Source: Membranipora membranacea
Taxonomy: Eukaryota > Bryozoa > Gymnolaemata > Cheilostomatida > Membraniporidae
DNA length: 64,000 nucleotides
Reading direction: 5' to 3'
Assembly: GCA_914767715.1 (NCBI GenBank)
Contig: OU612067.1
Location: forward strand, 11,346,001-11,410,000
A program made the translations under genes and the position numbers. The notes under the pieces were generated by a model. The model saw only the letters and a program-made list of their open reading frames with translations, had not been told where the DNA came from and did not search any database. Shown here piece after piece: positions 55,817 through 64,000 of this stretch; within the stretch, counting starts at the first letter, position 1; each line of letters starts with the position of its first letter.

Positions 55817-56847
55817 CTAATAGAGAGGCAGTACACCTGTGGATATCAGTGCTATCATAATGTTAAGAGACAAACCTACGGGAAGTCCTGCAATATTCAG
55901 TCCGAGTGCCCTGTCCCCTAGCGACCTTGCCTGTCTGTAATCACCTGAAAAGAACCAAGGTCATGGGGTCTTTAATTAAAAAGAGCAATGTTTTACTAAA
56001 GCAAGTTAGCTACAGATGAAAAAACATGACAACTTATCAGGCATAAAAAGGGAGGTTCAACTTAAAGAGAAAACGTGAGACCTGAGTAACAGGCTGAAAA
56101 TCAATTCAATTGGATAACTATTCGTTAATTCCTAGTGTTGACCTGTTACTTCTGATACTTTGTGAATAATTTAAGTTTAAGTATGTATTGGAAAACAAAT
56201 CACACCGCATTGAGGCAGGTTTTTTTTAATTTCCGCTGGTTGGTCAAGTCATTTTTGTTGTTGTTGGAAAATAATAACCTAATAATATAAAACAGGGAGT
56301 ATAGGAAGGTATCAGGGGTCTCCCCAAATAAAGAGGGAGATTCGGTGTCACTGAATGAAAATCGATCATAGTGTGTAACTATCGCTCTCAGATCACCAGT
56401 CTGCAACTCTTTGTGAAATTGATGCATTCTTTTTTAAGAGAAATGGGTATACCTTGCCCTCATACCCAAAAAAAATAACAAAAACCAGCTTTATCATCTC
56501 TGCCTATAAATCATCAGTTTGAAATGTGAAGAGATTTTATTCGTAAATACACTCACCGTTTTTAGCTGATACTATTGATACTGCTGAAAGTACTATAGCA
56601 ATGATGCCAAAATCCAACAGCAGAATAAACAGTTGATTATGGAGAAAGGAAGCCAGCCAGCTAGTGGTGGTCCCTCTAGATCAGGGGAAGACTGCTGCAT
56701 TATCACCACCTGCTGATGCTGAGGAGGTCTGCTGCCTTTAGTGCATTGTGGGTAATGGCTGCTAGACACTGCTATTGAAACGGCTGCCTTACTACTATAA
56801 GCTTCTGTTGACATTGCTGCCTTACTACTATAAGCTTCTGTTGACAT
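55817..56847 (-). pseudogene. CD225/dispanin-family gene, two exons, frame broken inside the domain
   Basis: Exon 1 (56847-56557, donor g|gtgagt) and exon 2 (55944-55817, acceptor ttttcag) join in phase 1. Exon 1 encodes a proline-rich N-terminus and PPLAGWLPFSIINCLFCCW, the start of the CD225 intramembrane segment. The rest of the domain (FGIIAIVLSA, then GDYRQARSLGDRALGLNI across the splice) is in another frame. CD225 proteins have two residues between CCW and the conserved GI; here only five bases lie there (56609-56613), so one base is missing. As written, translation ends at 56593-56595 after 84 residues. Family members are small two-segment membrane proteins, including IFITM and synaptic dispanins. 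The N-terminal MSTEAYSSKAA segment is duplicated. This is either a pseudogene or a sequencing error. Confidence 0.7.
56782..56847 (-). repeat. Tandem 33-bp duplication at the CD225 gene start
   Basis: Two in-frame 33-base units each encode MSTEAYSSKAA and each carries an ATG (56845 and 56812 region), so either could start translation. They are almost identical. Confidence 0.85.
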
Positions 56848-59230
56848 TGTCTCTGTGATTGAGAACCGTACGGCTCTCAGGATGAATTGAATTGAAAATG
56901 AATTGACATTTCATTTGTGACACCCTCCAGGTTGAAGATGAGACTATCAATAGTGACACCTGACACCATGCAGTCACAGTGAAATGAGCATAACAAAAGT
57001 CGAAAATAGTCCCCTATCAAATGTCATGGAACAGCATTCCTCTTTATGACAGTAGTAATGGATACTGAGAAAACAATTTTGATAACAATGACAACTAGGA
57101 AAAGAGAAATAATGAGTCAAATGACACGAAAAATGCTCAACAAGTATCCATTGTTTGGAAATCTGTCTGCTCTCATCAACTACTCATAGCAAATAATAAT
57201 CAAATCATAAATGAGAAGACAATTCTACATTTATAATGAATTGCGATATTTGAGTCTTAAGTGGGTTAGAGCTTTGTTATGATTTTTGTAGCGATTTCAA
57301 TGTAGCCTTATAAGACAGGAAGTAGCACTGTAGTCTCATTATATTATGATAAACAGAAGAAATACAGTACTGATATGGCTAATGATAATCGTCTGCATAT
57401 CCTAGTCATGCTACTATAGATACCAGCAGGATTATATCTTTCAGTGAGACTAGACACCTTTAGAACTTTCCAAAAGATCAATTTTACTTTGTCAGAATTT
57501 TTCATATTATGTATGCTTTGACCATTATCAAGAAAACACTGAACATAGTTGATTACTTTCACAAGTGTTAGAAAAATTTATACCAGAATATGTAGTGATT
57601 GATGGAGAGCGACACAACAGCCATCATCCGAGTACCAAATTGAGAGTTAGCGACAAAAGTGTCGACGGAGAGCATCAGTTCCAGACGTGAGCAGCGGTTA
57701 TCCCTAGATCCACTCAGCATTAGGGAGGTGAAACATTTGATAAACCAAAAAAACCACAAGACTCTAAATGCCAAAAAAACAGGAATCATACGTTTTGGTC
57801 AATCTCCGGCATACATATAACGAACCTGTAGATTTAAATTATGATACTTATATTGCACCTTCTGTTTTAGTCAAGTTTTTAGGAGTTCCTATATTGATGA
57901 TCACCCCTAAAGAGGGACGCAAGGTGCCCTAATCCTCATACTGAGAATGTGATACATTCTAGAAAACTAGAATGCATCCTAGAGGTGAGGCCATAGAGGC
58001 CCTCCTAATCATAAGTGTGCAGCAAGCTGCCAAAACTGAACTGGCACTATTCGGCCATTGGCAGTGACACTTTGATCTTAGCCAATAGGCCGGAATATTA
58101 CACCAACTTAAGGGGCAAGAAGCATTTTGTAAAAACAGCTAATGATCCTCAAACACACCCTTTTTTTAATCGTATTGCCCGAAATGAATGTAGAACATCT
58201 TTTTGCTGCAAAAATATTTTTAGACCTAAACATGTAGGCCCCAAAAAGGTGTCAAATCCTATGTCGCATATTTGACCCACTTGGGGCCGAATACCCAAAC
58301 AGAACAGACACCTCTCTTTTACTGATTATTTCTCATGTTTATTTTGTATGGAGTTTATTCTTCCTGTTGAGGAAGTAAGCAACTCCATACAAAAAGTGTT
58401 TCAGTTATGTACTCACATTTATCCAGAATATTTGCTTTCGAATCTTGTGAAAAAAAGTGTTAAATCATTTTACTAATGAATCATAGTGGAGATGCCTTTT
58501 CTACCTTAAAATCAATTTATACTCTTGAATAAAAAACTAAGTTAGATACCAGAAAAACAATCTATACTGAACCAGAAAAAGATGCTCCAAGGACTCTCCA
58601 ATTAGAACTGATCAGCCTTGATGTTCCCCCCCATTTTATATGCACCGGTGTTCATCATGGCCAAAAACCGGAGATTTGGTTTTGACTTTGTCTGATAAGA
58701 AATAATTCAATTATACATGAATTATACAAAAACCTTGAACCTCCAAAAAAAGGCGGAGATGGGATCGCTGACAGATGACAGTAATTTAATTACGCCTAGT
58801 AATGACAACACTCTTGATTTCATCAAAAAATAAAACAGGGAATAGTTTCTGACTTATTGGGCTATACTAAATATTAGCTTATACAATAATGCCTACGCAA
58901 CATCTATTTTCATCAAAAATTGGATTTCGGTTTTTGATTGCACAATCAGCACAAATTAAAATATTAAATGGGATGAGCCTTTAAATGTTACATTCCAAGA
59001 ATTTTAATACGATTTATGTGTAAAGTGGTTGACGCTGTCTGTTATCAATCGCGGCCGTCTCCTTCTCTTTATTCTCCCTCTCTGTAATCTTCTGAGCCTG
59101 AGCTGTGAGAACTTGAGATCTCACACCTATTCCATTTTTATGACTTATTTTAATAATCTCCGCTCTTAGTCATTTTTAACCCAACATTGTAAACATTCAA
59201 TTTTATCAATACAATGATATCAGATCCAAA
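56848..59230. other. Spacer, no supported gene
   Basis: Open frames at 57344-57562, 57568-57789 (minus) and 58015-58275 (plus) lack domains and splice partners. A hairpin at 58342-58394 is annotated separately. Confidence 0.4.
58342..58394. repeat. 53-base hairpin with 14-bp perfect outer stem
   Basis: TTTTGTATGGAGTT pairs with AACTCCATACAAAA, and CTTCC with GGAAG nearer the six-base loop. The size is at the small end for a microRNA precursor. No other support for transcription. Confidence 0.7.
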
Positions 59231-59314
59231 AATAAACTAAACTAAACCAAAACAAACCAAACCAGACCAGACCAGACCAAACCAAACCAAACTAAACCAA
59301 ACTAAACTACACAA
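59231..59314. repeat. (AAACY/ACCAG)n pentanucleotide array
   Basis: About 84 bases made of AAACT, AAACC, AAACA and ACCAG units in runs. Confidence 0.88.
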
Positions 59315-59941
59315 TATACTCAAATCTAGAGCAAAAAAATGATTTTCCCTTGACAGATCTTTTTGAAAGCCTGTTTATGAATATCAATCACAAACCTTAA
59401 TACCACATTGATCAGAAAATCCAGGAGTTTCCAATTGTGAAAGCTGAATTTATTTGGGAAATAGATGCGTATTGATTTTGTTTTATTATGTTGGTCATAC
59501 TTTATCTAGAAATTCAAACATTTGGATCATAAGCTGTGCTATGAAACTTGCTTGCGGCTCAGTTTATCATTTTGGCCTCAATAAAATTCATCTAGTACAG
59601 GTAAAGCACTATAGAAGGCAAACATTTAATTTGATTTAAATTATAACATGCTGGAAAATGCACTGCAAATATTAGGATTTGGTAAGAAAAGGCTTACTAT
59701 CTTAGTTTGATGAAAGCAACCATGCAAATGTTGTCAATATCTCCTTTGACAAGGTATACTATGTACTCCAAAAAATAATTATTAAAAGTTTTAATGCACC
59801 ATGTAATCCTGAATATTGATCCTCTACCTAAGAATTCTCACGGGACTATTCTTGCCTAATCTACTGAATCCACCACATTCTCATCTAATTCAATTGATTT
59901 CTTGCGACGTTGTCAAATGGGCTTAAGAGCCTTGCACAAAT
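59315..59941. other. Spacer, no gene seen
   Basis: AT-rich sequence with no supported exon. Confidence 0.4.
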
Positions 59942-61420
59942 CTGCGCACAATTGTTGAGGCTGCTGGTTTCACTGCAGCTCTTTATTATCTGGAAAGAGA
60001 AGAATGGTAAAGCCTGTTGCTAATTCTCCGCTCAACACTATAAGGTAAGCTAGCCTGTCACAGGGGCGTTTGAGGTAAAAAAATCTGGGGTTGAGTTCAC
60101 CGAGGGGGTTGAATTCCAACTTTGTGAAAACAAAAGAAGAGATGTTTCCTCTTCTTCCCCATCCCACAGACCCCTACAACCTGTATGATAAGGTGGCCTG
60201 TCCCCTAGATGCATTCAAGGGCCAACTAGTAATGTGTAGTGACATCTACTCAGTATGTAATTTGGACCGACCATGAATGATTCTATTATGATTTGGCTTG
60301 AAAATATAACTCACTCTCACTGGGATGCGAATAGGGTGGAGTTGCATCAATGAGTTAATATATACATGGAATGAAGGAATGGCATGCCAAGGCCATTCAG
60401 TTCTGTTAGCTGTGTTAATTGACCCAGTCAATCCTGTGGCACTATTGTATAATTATGTGACAGTTTCAGTCATATCCTCATGCCTCATGAACTTTGTTAG
60501 ACCTCTAAATTGCATAACATTCCACCAATCAAAAAGCTTACAGTGCTATAATAGCAAAGGAAATGATTGTAGTCTGGTCACCTAGTAATAACAAGATGGG
60601 TGGCGCCCATAGACCCAGTCAAGATCATAAGAGAGTGGTGAGATTGAGCTTATCTTTAGCCTGTTATACTTCTCAACCCCAGATATTATTTCCCGACCCC
60701 AGATCTAAACAAACCTGAAAATCTTGGGTTATAAATTCAACCCTCGATAGGCCGGGGGTCGGGGGTACTCCCTACACCCCTGGCCTGTCAAAGCAATATT
60801 TGAATGTGGCTAGGGGGATTTAGCTCTAGCGTTAGTCCTGCCATGGAATGAGTTCACCAAAAAATGGTTTTCGAACAGTTTTAATATTCATGCTTACTCT
60901 TTACTACATCAACTCAACTGTCTTATAAATAGTACCAGAGGAAGTGAACTCTAAGAAAACCAACGCAGGCCGTAATAGACTAGAGTTAAGCATGATTGAC
61001 CAAATCAATGTTTTGGGAAGCATTTTATTTTATTATTCTTATAAACAGCAATGGATAGAAAATTGGATGTCGAGCATTTTGTTTAAAAAAATAGGTAAGA
61101 TATAATATACCATAAAAACTAATAAAATCAACAAGGCATAGAGCATAAATGTTAAAATGTTTGTTCTAATCAAATGGTTTTCAGTGAGCACACAGCAATA
61201 AGGGCACCAAGAGACTAGAGAGAAAGACTTATGGCGTTGCCATTAAGGGCTAGAAGAGGTAGCTGTCTAGAATCTAGATAATTGTTCGCTGCTAGATAGT
61301 TTTCTCATATAGATTGTTCTCTATAAGCTTAAACATTATTGTAAACAAGGAAGGAACATCAGACAAATTCTTATGTTTTTTTATGATTTTGCATGACACT
61401 TCTAATTTCCCTTTCGGATG
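59942..61420. repeat. Diverged segmental duplication 1, copy 2 (interrupted by a hAT element)
   Basis: Partner of 48842-49620. Homology runs to 60060, is interrupted by a 722-bp insert, and resumes at 60783-60791 (GCCTGTCAAAGCAATATTTG). Confidence 0.75.
60061..60782. mobile_element. Non-autonomous hAT element, 722 bp
   Basis: A perfect 8-bp duplication GCCTGTCA (60053-60060 and 60783-60790) flanks the element. The left end is CAGGGGCGT and the complement of the right end is CAGGGGTGT. The empty site is visible in copy 1 near 48941-48950 (AGCCTGCCATTGCAAT). No transposase frame. Confidence 0.85.
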
Positions 61421-61768
61421 ACATTTTTTTCCCTGGTTGATATGGTTTCTATTAATTGGTTGATAAACGCCAAAAGCACTACTGATTCAAGTTATCAGAG
61501 CTTTGTTGACAAGTCTCAAAGACAACGTCTATCATAATTTACTGAAAAAGACACTCAGTCATTCATCTGTGTGTTAGTGTAAGGAAGATGGATTATCGAT
61601 GAATTTTTGACATGATAACAGTATAACTGCATATTACTAGCAAAGACAGGTTACAGAGCGAAGCAGGGGAAAGTAACATGATGAAATGCTCCAATATGAC
61701 ATTTGACCAGTATTATTTCGCAAATAATTGAACTTCTAGAAGAGAACTGGAAGAGATCTGTGTTCTGT

Positions 61769-63778
61769 TTAGTACGAGTTGTCCCCGAAAAGGCCCCTAG
61801 AGACTAGTAAATGCACCTGAGATACAAAGTTCCACAAATGCATTAGCAAGTTGATGAAAAATGGCAACACTCTGTCTTTCAAAAAGTTGAGACAATATTT
61901 GATCGCATTCTCCAACCATCCACCACAAAACCATGAGCCAAAGTAATATGCAAATGCATGACTGAAGATTGCACCTATAACCTGACATAGTAAGAATGTG
62001 CAAGAAAAAGGAGCTAAACCCAGAATGAATGTAGCTAGTGCACTACCAGCCATAGTACCTCCAGCCCCACCATATATGGCCAAGAACCTTTTAAGAAGAA
62101 CAGGGGCAATATCTTGGGCACTCTTTTTACCCTTATACAACCTCCATACCTCAGTACATGTCTGCAGAGTGAAAACTATGAACTCAATAAGGATCGCAAA
62201 GCTGCCGTCTTTTAGGACTCTCTGTAATGGCGTAAGCTCTGGTTTAGCTAAAATATTGCAGATGTTATTTATATATTCCCCGACATCATCTGCTATAGAT
62301 CCAAATACCTTTCTGAGAAACCCACCACTTTGACAACATGCATACAGTTGTTTTAAACTCCACATACTGATTCTCTCGATATGTTTCCATAAGCTGGAAA
62401 GGGGCCTGCCAGCAAATTGGCTCAGACTATCTACAATGCATGCAATGAGCCGCACTCTCTCGCTTCTCTCAATATCCATACTTATTCTCTCGCCCATGAG
62501 CATGTCATTGACATAGTGTTGACAGTTGCGGTCTCTGGCAGAATAGCTCTTATCCCCCTCAGATCTGAAGGCCTTGGTGATTGCAGAATCTCGCTCTGCA
62601 TCAGTCTGAGGGTAGTTCTGGTGTTTTATCTGCTTCAGAGCTCCTGCTTTCAGACCATCAAGTATACCAACCTTGTCCTGAGGCTGTGGCAGTCTTACAT
62701 TTAGAGTACCATCCGGCTGTAATAAATCATGATAATAATAATTAGCAGAATGATAAGACGAATATAGTGGAAGGATGGAAAGACCATAAAAGAATGGATG
62801 ACTTAGAAGTTGGCTCTTGGGTTTGGCTGAAAGCATGATTGATGATGGCAGAAAGTGAGGGGATGCTGATGGCAGCACATCTCCAGGCACTTTCCACAAG
62901 GAGCTATGGAGTGAGAGAACATGGAGGTAGTCATTGACTTATGTGTGGATAGAGAGTTGAACCGATCATTCTAATTGCTAATTCTAATTGAAATTCACCC
63001 CCAGCACTACCCTTCATCTAGCCAGTTTCAACAAGTTTTGTTGTGGGAGGGGGTGGTTTCCCAACACATTAAAACTTGTTTTGTCAGACTACCTTCTATC
63101 CATCCACTAGAAAAGGAACAAAGGAGTTTGCAAACTTAAAACAAGTTAATTAATCAGCACCATATAAGGAGTTTTCCACGCTTGTACAAAAGAACGATCG
63201 CATAAAGAATTAAAAATGAAAAAGTAATCTGAGAAATTCCGTTCAGCTCTCCCATTCATCCTGTTCAGCAAATTTCAGTAAACGGAAGCGTTGTTGTCAA
63301 TAAGAGGGATTTAGATTCTGGTATCACAAATTTCACAGTACCAGAAAAGAGTGAAAGAAATAGAAGTAGAGAATATTCAGAGATAATATCTTTCATTTTC
63401 TCTGTATTTCACCACAAATTGCCTATCGGAAATTGCTAGAATTGAGGAAGACAAAGACACAAGTGGGCCCTGTGGTATCTGTTGCGTAGACAAGAAATAC
63501 GAATTTATTCAATAGACAACCATCGTGCATATGATGATGAAGGTAATGTAATTATGCTAATCTAAGCCTCATACTACCTCTACCTAAGATATGACTCGAC
63601 CCTGTCAAAAGAAATATAATTTGATGGCCATTCAACATACCTCTCTGTAGGCAGTTAGAACATAACTTCTCACTATTGCTAGGGATGGTACCTGAGAGGG
63701 ATTCAGTAGTTCTGAGGCAAGGTAAGCCAAGTCCTCGCATGGAGATGCATATGCATGTAAGACCTCCAGCTCAAGCCT
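61769..63778 (-). CDS. Protein with LRAT-like NCxHYV motif and glycine-rich membrane region (5' partial)
   Basis: Two exons are supported: 63778-63641 (acceptor tcaatctag, donor gag|gtatgt) and 62716-61769 (acceptor tttattacag, stop at 61769-61771). Both are in phase 0, giving at least 361 residues; upstream exons lie beyond the window. The motif RDRNCQHYVNDMLMGE, preceded by DAERDSAITKAF, resembles the end of an LRAT/NlpC-P60-like domain, whose catalytic cysteine sits in NCEHF-type motifs. The histidine-containing part expected upstream is not seen. A helical region follows, then GGAGGTMAGSALATF and GAIFSHAFAYYFGSWFCGG, glycine-spaced hydrophobic segments that suggest membrane insertion. The open frame extends in exon 2 to 62899, but the polypyrimidine acceptor favours 62716. 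LRAT assignment is tentative; an unrelated cysteine-protease-like fold is possible. Confidence 0.6.
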
Positions 63779-64000
63779 CTAGATTGAGAAAAAGCATGTT
63801 ATGGTGTAAAAAATAGTTTGGCAAATGCCACAAATATCATAATGACATAAATACTTATACCCCTGAGCTTTTCATCCATCATAGTTACACAGGATTACTT
63901 TTTACTCCAAGCCTTTATATCTATGGATCTCTGGTTTTATGTGGCACCTCTGATACACATTTTAAAATATCCACAGTACAATTGAAACTCTTGAGTTGCC
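63779..64000. other. Probable intron of the LRAT-like gene
   Basis: Sequence upstream (minus strand) of the exon at 63641-63778. No further exon is seen before the window edge. Confidence 0.35.

Noticed and set aside
58015-58275. 86-codon plus-strand frame
   Set aside because: No domain, no splice sites in phase and sequence character like the surrounding spacer.
59880-59990. Minus-strand terminal exon with a good polypyrimidine acceptor (cttctctttccag) in duplication 1
   Set aside because: The homologous stretch at 48.8 kb is broken by early stops and the peptide matches nothing, so coding status is unsupported.

Overview
The window is animal (metazoan) nuclear DNA: AT-rich, with interrupted genes whose GT/AG introns keep phase, and dense transposable elements. 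Element types (CR1/L2-like LINEs, a K02A2.6-like Ty3/Gypsy element, KDZ transposase exons, hAT-type insertions, tRNA-derived SINEs) and gene families suggest a non-vertebrate, probably marine animal. I cannot name a phylum. All exon models are by eye, with no transcript data.

0-16.5 kb is repeat-dominated. Two candidate exons of an unrecognised gene (1-179, 626-718) flank a foldback element. A broken LINE (1966-4403) carries a TTAA-flanked 377-bp insertion. Three in-phase exons of a KDZ-type transposase follow (4696-6596), then a 137-bp tandem repeat. A complete but decayed Gypsy element lies on the minus strand (7909-13360) with LTRs, 5-bp target duplication and a UGA-CUAG stop between gag and pol.

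16.6-21.3 kb holds a 7-exon minus-strand SLC16-like (monocarboxylate transporter) gene whose phases join into 479 aa, with a LINE fragment in intron 1.

25-43.5 kb holds a 6-exon plus-strand alkaline ceramidase gene (31740-37674, 285 aa). On each side lies one member of a pair of minus-strand paralogues (25165-29085 and 39880-43521): small cysteine-rich proteins with a signal peptide and two membrane segments. The pair shares exon layout and phase and matches no family I recognise; it is the best candidate for something undescribed.

44-64 kb contains a possible PAN/apple-like exon, SINEs, two diverged segmental duplications whose copies carry different insertions with 8-bp target duplications, a long-TIR element, a two-exon CD225/dispanin gene apparently frameshifted inside its domain, and the 3' part of a gene with an LRAT-like NCxHYV motif followed by a glycine-rich membrane region, running off the right edge.

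The cellular genes do not form an obvious pathway, although several concern membranes or lipids (transporter, ceramidase, CD225 protein, LRAT-like protein).
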